13,996 nt of DNA from Discostella pseudostelligera. Taxonomy: Eukaryota; Bacillariophyta; Thalassiosirophyceae; Thalassiosirales; Thalassiosiraceae. A program made the position numbers and the translations under genes. Location: the NCBI GenBank assembly GCA_036940085.1, contig JALLBK010000624.1, positions 1-13,996 of the forward strand, written 5' to 3'. Every line of letters begins with the position of its first letter. Position 1 is the stretch's first letter. This document shows, one piece after another, positions 1 through 9,417 of this stretch. The notes below the pieces were generated by a model. That model made no database searches. It had not been told where the DNA came from and saw only the letters and a list, made by a program, of their open reading frames with translations.

Positions 1-3000
1 ACAACTGCCGTAGAAATCGATCCTTCTTCTGTCACCGCTGCATCATCGTCGTCAAAACCACCACCATCATCCAGCACTACATCGTCGAACAGTGAAAACA
101 ACAAACAGAACAACATCAGAAGTAACATCAAAAATAGGAGCAACCACAGAAACAACCAATCATCTAAAAAGAACCCAACTTATACCAATGAAAGCAATAA
201 GAACAGTTTTGTCCAGACGGAAGCCAGTAATGAACAAAGCAAACGTAGACGGCAGCCATCGTCGTATTCCTCGTCGTTCTCCTCCCAATCACGACGGCCC
301 TACGTCGACCTCTCAATCGACGAATTGCGTCAGCTTACGGAATACCATTTATCACGCAACATTCGCCCGGATGGCTCACTCTCGCTGGGAACAATGACTC
401 CAGGCCAACGACATGAATTTGCGAGGCTTATTGCCTCATGGTCCAAATTGTCCGTGGTGCAATCCAAATCAAATTTGTCGTCACCATCATCGTCATCATC
501 AATGAAGAATGCAAATTGCACAATAACTTATTCCACAAAATCGTCAAATGCTACCACTTATGTACCACAACTATCAACAGTCTCATTGACTGGGGAAGAG
601 AAATTACTGGCGGCAGAAATGGCCGAGCAGTGCTTGCGCGAATTAATCGAGGAAGAGAATGTCTCGCTTTCAACTTCTGTGAATGCATCATCTGCCTCTT
701 CTTCCTCATCGGCAATTACTCCGCCGGATTTGTACTATCTCGTCATCAAGGCGAGGCTTGATGTTGGCAAGGGTAGAGGTGGCAAAATCGGAGGGAAAGG
801 GAATTCGTCCTACAGAGCCTTGCGACATGCTACCTCATTATTGGATTTGATGGAACGTCAACAACGAAAACGACGTCAGCAATGTTTGGGGCAACATCAA
901 CAACATACACAGAAACAAAAGCAATACCTCAAGCCATCGCTATCACCATTACTATCCGTGATGAAATGTTACACCGTTGTGTTAGATGGATGGTGTAAGT
1001 CAAAAACGCCAGGATCGGAAAGTAGAGCCGAGGAATTATTGCGTCGCATGATGAAAACAATGGCAATGACGGTTATGGACCGTGGCTACAGTGTTGGTGA
1101 AGTTGTCGACGAGGCAGCAGGTGTAGTATTAGTGCGTCAATACAACAATGTCATGAATCGAATTGCCACCAGCGGCAAGCCGAATGCTGGGGCCGAGGCG
1201 GAACGCCTCCTCTACGAGCTTATTGCCGCATCGTCGTTGTCGTCGTCATCATCACCTTCCTACTCCTTGGATAATGTACCGTGCACCGCAGTGTCCACCA
1301 CGGCTTGTTCTTCTACTTCCACTGCGAGAGCTCCACCACCAGCCCTCCGGCCGCTCCTTGCACCCGATCGTATTAGCTTTAACACCGTAATCAAGGCGTA
1401 CGCCAATGCTGGGGGTGAACATGCCGTCGCAAATGCTGAGCGAATATTAAGCGTAATGGAGAATTACAGACCGCCATCCTCACAAAAGCCGTCGGTACGA
1501 AAGGTGACGAATACTGCACCCGATAAAATCAGCTACACATCGGTGTTAATGTCATACGCGAGCAGTTGCAGTAATAGAAATAGTGTTGATGCTGGTGAGA
1601 GGGCAGAGGAGTTACTGGAACGCATGACAAAGCTGCACGAAGATGGCGGTGGTGGGGTTGGTGACGATGTCAAACCAGATACTGTGATATACAATGCCGT
1701 TCTAAAAGTATGGTGAGAGAGAATATCATGAAATTACTCCATTTGTGAATGGCATCGTCCAATAGTAACTCTCTCCTCTCTCTCTGTTCATCCAGGGGAA
1801 AATGTGGCCACCCCGATGCAGTCGAAAGGAGTGAGGCACTGCTCGATAAAATGCTCAGCATGTCCGAGACCGGAGGTCCCGAAATCATCCCCGACGATGT
1901 TACATTCAACACGGTAATGCATACCATTGCCAATAGCCATGCCGCAGACTCACCTCGACGAGCCATGGCTCTGCTGGAACGGATGGAGAGGCTGTATGAA
2001 TCAGGAAAGCTCGTCGGAGCCAAGCCCGATATCGTCAGCTACAACTCGGTGTTGGATGCACTTGCCAAAAGCGGTGGTGGTAGAGAAAGTGCCCGATTAG
2101 CGGAAGAAATGTTGGATGACCTCGAGGAATTGTACAACTCGAGACGACAACGACGACGTAATCGAAGTGCTGGAGGTGGAGGAGGAGGATTGGGAGGATC
2201 AATAGTGGGTACCGCATCCTCGTTAGATATCCGTCCTGACGTGTACTCTTACAACATTGTCATTGGTGCCTGGGCCAATTGCGGGTATGCCAACCGAGCC
2301 GTGTCGTTACTTGATCGAATGACCCGACAAGCGAACAAGGGTAGGACAAGTCTACGGCCGGATGCTACCACATACAATTCTGTCCTGCATGCGTGGTCCC
2401 AGTCCTCGGATAGGAATGCTGCAGTGAAAGCCCTCGGTTTGTTGGAGATTATGCTGCGTCTGCGTGAATCGGGAGGAGGAGGAGGAGGAGGATGGGGTGG
2501 CGGTGAAGCAGCTGCTGCCAACTTTCCTGACGTATTGTCCTTCTCCACGGTAATAAATGCATTCTCCAAATCAAAATACCCTCGTAAGGCACGTCAATCG
2601 AGAGATCTCCTGAAAAGGATGAAGCATCTGTATGAAACGGGTGGACGTCGCGAGGAGATGCGGCCGAATGTATATGTCTATTCCGCAGTTCTCAATGCAT
2701 GCGCCTATACCTTTGGCAGACTTGAGGAGAAGGAAGAGGCGCTTCAAATTGGTATAGAAACCTACGACGAGCTGCGAATGTCGGGTACTAGCAGTCCTGA
2801 CGATGATGAGAATGATGATGATGGGATGAAGGCAAATCATGTTGCATACGGTTCCTTCATTCGATTGTGCCGTAGGCTCATGGCCGAAGATGATCCTCGT
2901 CGCGAGGAGTTAATCACTACTGCATTTCAGGATTGCTGCGATGATGGACAATTAGGTGACTATGTGTTGCGGCAACTTCGTCCTATCTCTGGTCTGTACA

Positions 3001-3155
3001 CGTCGTTGCTTGGACCGTATATCCAAAATGAAGATGGTGAGGTGAGATATCATGATTTACCGTCGGAGTGGAAGCGTAACGTTAAAGAAAAGACCAGACC
3101 AAGAAGTATTGCTGTTGGTTATTCAGGTCTCAACCGGAGGAAGGAACGTCGATAG
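1..3155 (+). CDS. P-type pentatricopeptide repeat (PPR) protein, 5' partial
   Basis: The exons are <1..1712 and 1796..3155. The frame is open from base 1, so the true start lies outside the window. The intron (1713-1795, 83 bp) begins GTGAGA, has a CT-rich tract and ends CAG; without splicing the frame stops at once (TGG TGA). The spliced part encodes about 1023 residues. The first 250 or so are low-complexity (Asn/Ser-rich, then Ser and basic runs). Degenerate PPR helices follow from about residue 320, recognisable as D-x-x-[ST]-[YF]-N-[TS]-V-[LI] starts: RISFNTVIKAYANAG (~457), KISYTSVL (~509), DTVIYNAVLKVWGKCG (~561, across the splice), DVTFNTVM (~604), DIVSYNSVLDALAKSG (~649), DVYSYNIVIGAWANCG (~718), DATTYNSVLHAWSQS (~760), DVLSFSTVINAF (~816), NVYVYSAVLNAC (~862). 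Poly-Gly and poly-Ser loops separate the repeats. The C-terminus carries DLPSEWKRNV. PPR proteins bind organelle RNA for processing, stability or translation; the target and organelle cannot be read because the N-terminus is missing. No DYW/E editing domain is present. It converges on the next gene with a 188-bp gap. Confidence 0.93.
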
Positions 3156-3343
3156 GCAGATAGATAAAGCTTTACGTCGTTTCTGATTTCATTTAATTCT
3201 CTATGGTATGCACATTTAATCGTTTGCGCCTAATGTATCGTTCTATCATCTCTATTATTTATAGCTTGTATATGACATCATTCATCCACTCTGCTTGAAG
3301 ACATGTCGTGAAACAAAGGCAGCAAGGACTACACTGAGGACAC

Positions 3344-4267
3344 TCAGTATGCGTGCCGTATGTCGTAAACCACCTCCACATGAACATGCAATCGCTGTCG
3401 CAATCTAGCCGAGGCTAGTTCTGACAAGCCCAATGCTTCAAGTGGGTCCTCCTCCAACTCATCGACGACCATCATCTGATCAGTCGGTTGGGATAGCAAA
3501 GGCAATGGACGGTTGGATAGCATTAGTGTCGATAGGAAGAGGTTGGTCTTTGGCCTTGTTTGTTGCTGACGGCTCGAGGAAGATTTGGATTGGTGTCGTT
3601 GTTGTTGCGATTGTTTCGGAGTAATGATGTGCAGGCGATTGTACCGTCGCTGGACGAACTCGAGATATTCATCCATCACGAGCTGCTGCTGCTGCATCTG
3701 CTGCTGCTGTTCATCGTGGAGGAGAGCTGGGGTGATGGTGTCCTGCTGATGCGGCATCATCATCATCATGGATCGAATGGCAATCATTGATTTTGCGAAG
3801 TGGTTTGACATGATCATGATGGGGAGGTTGCGATGACCAGTCGGAGAGGTCACGAATTCCTCCGTAGAGGCTTGTACACAGGGCGAAGATTTGTGGGAGG
3901 CAGATGCACTATTATCGTCCCCTTCGGCTGCTGTTGCCTCGTCTACCGCGGATTGATTCATCGCCTGCATAGTCAATGACTGGTCGGCATCACCATCTCG
4001 ATAATGTAGTGCTGTAGCCGTTGGCGCTGGTGCAAGGCGGCGTCGGCATTTAGTGCGACGGCTACGCAATGGTTGATAGTGATAATGGGAAGCCGGACCA
4101 CCTTCCGCCGCTGATACTCGGACTCGTCGTCCAGCGCCACCGCTCCCACTGCTATATGCCGCGCAAGATGTTGTAGCGAGGCAAAGGACTAATGCCTTAG
4201 TGCTCATTGATAGCAATGGCGACGATGAGGTAGTGGCTTTGTTGCGTCGGGCGGATGTCATTATCAT
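3344..4267 (-). CDS. Gln/Ser-rich protein of unknown function with possible signal peptide
   Basis: I do not recognise this gene. Read from the ATG at 4267 it is a single-exon frame of 307 residues. The frame stays open further upstream, but only with a non-ATG start or an ATG at 4417. A splice-acceptor-like tract (TTTTTCCAG) about 20 bases before ATG 4267 suggests that the upstream part is a 5'-UTR intron. A second in-frame ATG at 4207 would give MSTKALVLCLATTSCAAYS, a plausible signal peptide or the start of a plastid leader. Basic and low-complexity sequence follows, then a Met-run and Gln-rich zone (QQQQMQQQQ, encoded by CTG/TGC repeats on the + strand around 3682-3710). Next comes a compact motif, DEYLEFVQRRYNRLH, then more Gln/Ser, and an acidic-to-basic C-terminus (DPLEALGLSELASARLRQRL). 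The DEYLEF..RRY block and the C-terminal helix look like the parts most likely to be conserved. No catalytic motif is visible. It is head-to-head with the GFAT gene. Confidence 0.6.
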   Translation of the reverse strand: MIMTSARRNKATTSSSPLLSMSTKALVLCLATTSCAAYSSGSGGAGRRVRVSAAEGGPASHYHYQPLRSRRTKCRRRLAPAPTATALHYRDGDADQSLTMQAMNQSAVDEATAAEGDDNSASASHKSSPCVQASTEEFVTSPTGHRNLPIMIMSNHFAKSMIAIRSMMMMMPHQQDTITPALLHDEQQQQMQQQQLVMDEYLEFVQRRYNRLHIITPKQSQQQRHQSKSSSSRQQQTRPKTNLFLSTLMLSNRPLPLLSQPTDQMMVVDELEEDPLEALGLSELASARLRQRLHVHVEVVYDIRHAY

Positions 4268-4742
4268 GCTTGCAGAAGATGCTCTGGAAAAATGAAATGA
4301 AGAGAGAGTTGAAAGGACGGCATTTTGTGTGTGTTTAGGGATGGGAGAGGGAGTGTGGGTGGGAAAAGCAAGCAGGAGAATAATTGAGAATGAGACATCT
4401 GTCTCATCAATTTGCATGGAAATAGATAGGAATTCCTTCGTGCAATGAAAATCAGCTTGGATGATCTGTCCGTCAACAGTATGGATCCAAAAGATGCAAA
4501 GATACGAAAGAGAAAGTGCGAACACACAAACATCAACTCCGAATCTATCCCCAAAAAATCAAAGCAGCCCCAACCTGTCCAACCCCGGCCCATGCCCATG
4601 CCTGTAAGTGGCGGAACATCAAATCACTAGTAGCAGTGACCCCGCTGCCGTTGCTCCACCATAACTCAATCGACTGCGTTCATTCATTCCATCTTTGAGA
4701 CTCGGCAATTGCATCAAACAGTATCAACTTGGATCAATAATA
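4268..4742. promoter_or_regulatory. Shared divergent promoter region between the Gln-rich gene and GFAT
   Basis: This 475-bp gap separates two genes transcribed away from each other, so it should hold both promoters and both 5' UTRs. On the - strand, CT-rich sequence ending TTTTTCCAG at about 4287 looks like a 3' splice site for a 5'-UTR intron of the left gene. A short + strand frame (4445-4630, 61 codons, Lys/Arg and Pro rich) lies here but has no supporting features. I see no convincing TATA box or named factor site. Confidence 0.45.
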
Positions 4743-7425
4743 ATGGCAATCTCTTCGTCGGCATTGCGTCTCGTCGCAAGCTCTGCAGCGGCACGTTCCT
4801 CGCGTAGTGTTCCTCAATTGCATCGCACTGTCGCCACCGCCGTTGGTGCTAATGCCGCATCAGCAGCGGGAGATAATGATTCAACGACATCATCGCAATT
4901 ACTTCTACGCCTGTCGGCTTTGGCAGTAGCAGCGGCAACCACTGCCACTGTCGCTTACAATGGCGGCGATATTATGGGCAAAAAGAACAAAGCAGATTGT
5001 ATGACCATTGCGGCGGTGGTTGGGAAGGATGATTTTGATGCTAGGTACGTTTGTCGTCTCGCTTTTTGCTCTATTCGCCATATTGACTTGATATCTTCAC
5101 AAACTTGGACTCTAACAAATCAATTGTCTGCTCTTGCACATCTCATACGCTTTCATTATGTTTTGTTTGCCATCTTCGTTGTGATATTAGAAACTATCTC
5201 TTGGATGGATTGGAACAAATCAAAACCAGGGGTTATGATGGTGCAGGAATTGCAACGATGGCATCTACGGGGGGTAACATGGTACGTGTCAGTCTCGACG
5301 AAGTCTACTTGTAACATGTCACAACAACTTTAGTATGTTCATGTGTGGATGATGACAGATGATGATGAAATTTTATTAGCAGTTCGAAAGAATCTAATTC
5401 AACAACCTCTTCTCTCTTCACTGCCAATATATGCAGTCAATCGTGAAGAAATCCAGTCCAAACACCAAACTCGATCCAATCCAAATGGTCCGCGATTCCT
5501 CCCGTTCCATGTACGGTCATTCCATCGGTATAGGACACACTCGCTGGGCCACCCATGGCAGCATTACCGATCGCAACGCTCACCCACACCTCGATGCATC
5601 CGGTAAAATTGCCGTAGTGCACAATGGTAGCATCTTCAACAAACAGGAATTGCGCAAAGAGCTCAAGGCTCTAGGATATAAATTTGATGGACAGACCGAT
5701 ACCGAGGTCGTTGCCAAGTTGATTGGACATTATTATCAGGGTGGAAAAGTCGATATACGCGTGGCCACCGAAAAGGCCATGAAACGATGTGAGGGTGCCT
5801 GGGGTATTGTTGTCATGTGTTCGGATCATCCCGAGGAGTTGATTGTCATTTGCAATGGGTCGCCATTGTACATTGGTGTGGGTGACAATGGGACGTTTGT
5901 GGCCAGCAATCCCTCGGCATTTAAAGGACAATCGGGCAACTTTATCAAGTTGCAAGATCGAGAGGTGGCAACGATTACAGCCGATGGACGGAATTTGGAT
6001 TTGACGAAACAAATTAGTGCAAAAGAGGAGGAGGATGAGTCGAAAAGTCCTGCTCCGTATCCTCATTGGTTTATCAAAGAGTGAGTAGTATTGCTGATAA
6101 TCGTTGGTCCGGCAAGTGCATGATGAATATCATGTAGCTTACATATCATTGCCACCGTGTACTACAGGGTGATGGACCAACCACAAGCCATTGGCAGAGC
6201 ACTCGGCTTCGGTGGACGCCTCTACCAAAACAAGGCCACACTCGGTGGTCTCGAAGAGAAGCACGATAAGCTCAAAAACATTGACAATCTCTCCGTCGTT
6301 GGCTGTGGTAGCAGTTTCAATGCTGCCATCTACGGTACTAAACTATTAAGGCATATGGGAGTGTTTGCGAATGTGAATGCCATGGATGCCAACAGCACTG
6401 AGGATTGTGATTTCCGCGTCCCGTCATCGAATTCGTCAAAGTCGGGTCTCATTGTTATTTCTCAATCGGGTGAGACGAGAGAACTAGTGGATGTAGTCCA
6501 ATCGGCGCAGCGACAAGATGTACCCGTAGTAAGTCTTGTGAATGCTGTTGGTAGTACCATTGCCAACTTGACCAAGTGTGGTGTGTACACATTTGCCGGA
6601 CAAGAGAATGCCGTGGCCAGTACAAAAAGCTTCACGACGCAGGTGGTATGCATGGCGTTGGTGGCGATGTGGTTCCGTCAGACGAAGGCAAAAGAGATGG
6701 GATTGCCGACGTCGAATGAGCAAATCGCGTTGGGAGAAGCTTTGATGAGATTGCCTATTACGTTTGGAATGCTTATGAGGACTCAAGCCGTCTGCAAGAA
6801 GGCGGCGAAAAAAATTGCTAACAAAGAACACTGCTTTGTGTTAGGAAAAGGTGAGCCTCGTCGATTGTGAAGGCCATTATTTGAATTGTGATCTCTCACT
6901 AAACATGGATTTTTTAGGCTATGGCGAACCAATCGCAATGGAGGGAGCACTCAAACTAAAAGAAGTTGGTTACCTTCACGCAGAAGGATACAGTGGCGGG
7001 GCACTGAAACACGGCCCATTCGCAATGATCGAGGATGATACCAACGGCAAGCAAGGTGCCACCCCCATCATTATGCTTGTTCTAGACGACATGCATGCCC
7101 ATCACATGCGCACAGCATGTGAGGAAGTTAAGGCACGAGGCGCTGAACTCATCATCATTACAGATAACAAAAAGTTGGCAGATGGACTGGATGATGATCC
7201 GATCATAATCCCTTCGAATGGCCCATTGACGGCACTCGGTGCGGTGGTCCCTTTGCAGATGATTGCGTACGAACTGGCTATGCTCAAGTAAGTGTTTCTC
7301 ATACTTGACTTTTGTGGATTGTTACCAGCGCCAACATCCTGACATCGCCTCGTTTGTTAAAACAATTCAGGGACAACAACCCAGATGCACCCAGATACTT
7401 GCTCAAGTCTTATCCATCCGCATAG
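4743..7425 (+). CDS. Glutamine:fructose-6-phosphate aminotransferase (isomerising), with organelle-type N-terminal leader
   Basis: The exons are 4743..5044, 5191..5281, 5437..6080, 6168..6850, 6918..7287 and 7371..7425, all with GT-AG introns (146, 155, 87, 67 and 83 bp), giving 714 residues. The enzyme family makes glucosamine-6-phosphate from fructose-6-phosphate and glutamine, the first step to UDP-GlcNAc. Residues 1-40 are Ala/Ser/Arg-rich with no acidic residue (mitochondrial-type), and 53-72 form a hydrophobic segment. The class-II glutaminase domain starts near C86-M87-T88 and carries TRGYDGAG (113-120), HTRWATHG (165-172), HPH (180-182), HNG (193-195) and TDTEV (218-222). The SIS domains carry GCGSSFN (391-397), SQSGETR (444-450), EGALKLKE (582-589) and ALKHGPF (602-608, His605). 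The tail [13 protein letters not shown] has Lys709 aligned to E. coli GlmS Lys603. Oddity: the expected N-terminal Cys-Gly-Ile reads Cys-Met-Thr-Ile, one residue out of register and far from the N-terminus, so glutaminase competence is uncertain. For the last intron, an in-frame acceptor at 7328 is also possible (+14 residues); 7370 fits the family better. The start ATG is the first in frame; the frame upstream has only a TTG. Confidence 0.95.
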
Positions 7426-7881
7426 GGTGTTGCAAGTGCACGATGATTGTTGTATCAAAAAGTCTGATAAGGAATTGACGGAAATGCAATTCTCGATGAA
7501 GTATACTATGTGGATTTTCACTCCTTGAAGATGGTAGTTACCCATGTACGGGATAAGGATTAATTGATATAATTGTTCGTATCTCTGCCCATTTCTCAAC
7601 ACATTAATTTACACGGCGAAACGAGATGATCTTCGTCGTTGAGCTCGTCGCCAGAAGATGAGTTCTTTTACACTATTTCATCAGTCGTCAATTGCAACAA
7701 GACAGGGCTTCGTTTCTCGGGTTGTTTAACATTCCACATCATTGTTGATGAACTGACATCATACACCGTGTGCCGACTTGGCCCTATTTTCATGCATACC
7801 GTGGGTTGTTTTATGTCTCAGAAGTAGTAGTGCGCGTACACCACTTTTCCTGTTCCATAACTCTCCATCCCCCCCTTACAT
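7426..7881. other. Convergent 3' spacer between GFAT and the kinase-like gene
   Basis: These 456 bp lie between two genes that point at each other, so they should contain both 3' UTRs and polyadenylation sites. Short frames exist on both strands, but none has an ATG-led, compositionally convincing or family-like product. I see no RNA gene or transposon remnant. Confidence 0.6.
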
Positions 7882-9001
7882 TCATCCTTTCTGCCACCAG
7901 AATAACCACCCTCTTATTCTCTCCAGTGAAAATAGTGCAGAATAATTTTGTGATAACAAAAGATACTGGTGATGCGTCACTGCCAACTCCATCGTCATTG
8001 CTAAGAGCAAATTATCCCAATTTCGTAATGCCGTAGCCTCCACAGCCGCCGATAGGCATCCATACGCCAAATATGCCTTCCATCCTCCTCCGCCTCCCAA
8101 CGCGCTATCCATCAATTCAATTCCACACATGTACGAATAGAACCACATCCCACCGATCGTTCCAATTGCACACCCAATGGTTCCCTCAATTGATTTTTCC
8201 GATCCCAACGGCACCTTGTAAATGTGTCGTCCATACTGCATCCCCACAATGGCCGCGACGCCATCCCCTACGAGTGATGCCATGATGAGTATTCCCGCAG
8301 GTGTCATGATTTTAGTGAGGCCGACATAACACATGATGAGAGTCATTTGCAACGGTCCGTAGAGTAGTTCGGAGGGAGAGGATGTTCGTGACATGGTTCG
8401 AACGTCTTCATCCTCAGGGTCATTTAATATTGCTCCCTGATATTAAAGTAGGCAATAATTGAGCAAACATGAACATGTGTCATGTAGGCACGAGCACCTC
8501 CCAAAATATATTGATGTGCGCATCAAGCATTCTCACTTTATTTGCAAATTTCAACCACTCTCATACTCAAAATTCTCTCACCTTGTACAATAATCGGAGC
8601 GACATGACCACCGGCACGGTAACATTCAATCTCCACCCCCAATGACTAGCATCAAACAATGGCCAAAATAGCACATACGAACATGCTGCAAAGTGTACAA
8701 ATTTGCGTGACCATTCCACTCCTCCCGATCCCGATACTACCGACGATGTAGTTTGTTTCGAACGAACGTATGCCGCAATTTCCAGTATCGTTTTGACGTA
8801 GACGATGGTAAGTAATGCTGAGACGATATTGGTGTGCATGGGCGAGAGGGGTTGGGAGAGCAGGCCGAGTTTGGAGACTAGGATGGAATTCAAGCCGCCG
8901 CCGTCACCGCCGCCGCCACCATTTCCGACGCCAGAAGCGTGAGAAGAGGAATGGATGGGGTTGCTGCTGCTACTATCGACATTATTTCTTCCGCCCATCA
9001 T
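7882..9001 (-). CDS. Phytol/dolichol kinase-family (VTE5/VTE6-like, CTP-transferase fold) membrane protein
   Basis: The two exons on the - strand are 9001..8582 and 8436..7882; the intron 8581..8437 (145 bp) starts GTGAGA and ends TATCAG. The product is 324 residues. The start is the first ATG (9001), directly after an in-frame TAA and TTG. Residues 1-36 are Ser/Asn then Gly-rich. Hydrophobic segments follow, with RKFVHFAACSYVLFWPLF and WGWRLNVTVP, matching the R-K-x-V-H opening of the phytol kinase family. The splice joins LRLLYK to GAILNDPEDEDVRTMSRTSS, then ELLYGP. The core motif VGDGVAAIVGMQYGR...PLGSEKSIEGTIG is the G-D-G-x-A / K-S-x-E-G signature of CTP-dependent polyprenol kinases, and DNLL follows near the C-terminus. 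Known members phosphorylate phytol, phytyl phosphate or dolichol with CTP in plastid or ER membranes; the exact substrate cannot be told here. The last 25 or so residues are less family-like. The promoter cassette upstream and part of exon 1 are duplicated about 2 kb to the right. Confidence 0.88.
8582..8587 (-). other. Exon 1 / intron boundary of the kinase-like gene
   Basis: Exon 1 ends TACAAG with a GTGAGA donor at 8581, and exon 2 starts GGAGCA at 8436 after CAG. The phase is 0. Reading through the donor gives only VREF and a stop, whereas splicing restores the conserved DPEDEDVRTMSR block, so the intron is well supported. Confidence 0.85.
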
Positions 9002-9417
9002 CAATTACTCGAGCGGGGTGCCACATCCGACCTTGACATTGGATTGACATGCAGTCTGCATCTGCAGTGACTTAGGTGCATTCTCCATTCAATTTCTCCT
9101 TACACGTGGAGAGAAAGATTGTTTGAGAGATTGGCGGGAGACATGAAAACTTACACGTGGCAACAATAAACAATACTCCTACTGTCGGTCAAGAATACGA
9201 TACATGCAGGGTCGATGCACGAACAAATAGTGAATATCACTTGATGATTAAGTGTTCAATCGATGCATTCTACAAATAAATCTAACGACTGTGCACCATT
9301 TCCTTCCGCTTGTTGGCTGAACTAACCAACAACCAACTGATACATCGAGTGTTGTTTTGTTCTCCGTTGTCTTTTCATCTCGATATCTACCTCGATCGAT
9401 TTGGGATGGCAATAGAT
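9002..9417 (-). promoter_or_regulatory. Promoter region of the kinase-like gene with CACGTG / E2F-like cassette
   Basis: These 416 bp lie between the start of the kinase gene and the end of the next - strand gene. They hold two G-box/E-box palindromes CACGTG (9103-9108 and 9154-9159), both in the context TTACACGTGG or TACACGTGG, with TTGGCGGGA (9131-9139), an E2F-type sequence, between them. The same order recurs in the duplicated copy at 11124-11230, which argues for function. The part nearest 9417 should be the 3' UTR of the surface-protein gene. Confidence 0.5.

Noticed and set aside
1741..1795. CT-rich tract resembling a simple repeat, and a new ATG start at 1749 for the second half of the PPR gene
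   Set aside because: It is the polypyrimidine tract of the PPR intron; splicing 1712 to 1796 gives a continuous PPR motif (VLKVWGKCG), so it is one gene, not two.
3680..3720. CTG/TGC triplet repeats resembling a microsatellite
   Set aside because: On the - strand they encode the Gln run of the Gln-rich protein, so no separate feature is needed.
4268..4525. N-terminal extension of the Gln-rich gene to 4525
   Set aside because: It begins at a non-ATG codon and crosses a CT-rich tract ending in an acceptor-like CAG; more likely 5' UTR or intron.
4445..4630. A 61-codon ATG-led + strand frame rich in Lys/Arg and Pro (KIRKRK, PKKSKQ)
   Set aside because: It lies within the divergent promoter/5'-UTR region, has simple composition and no recognisable domain; probably chance, though an upstream ORF is possible.
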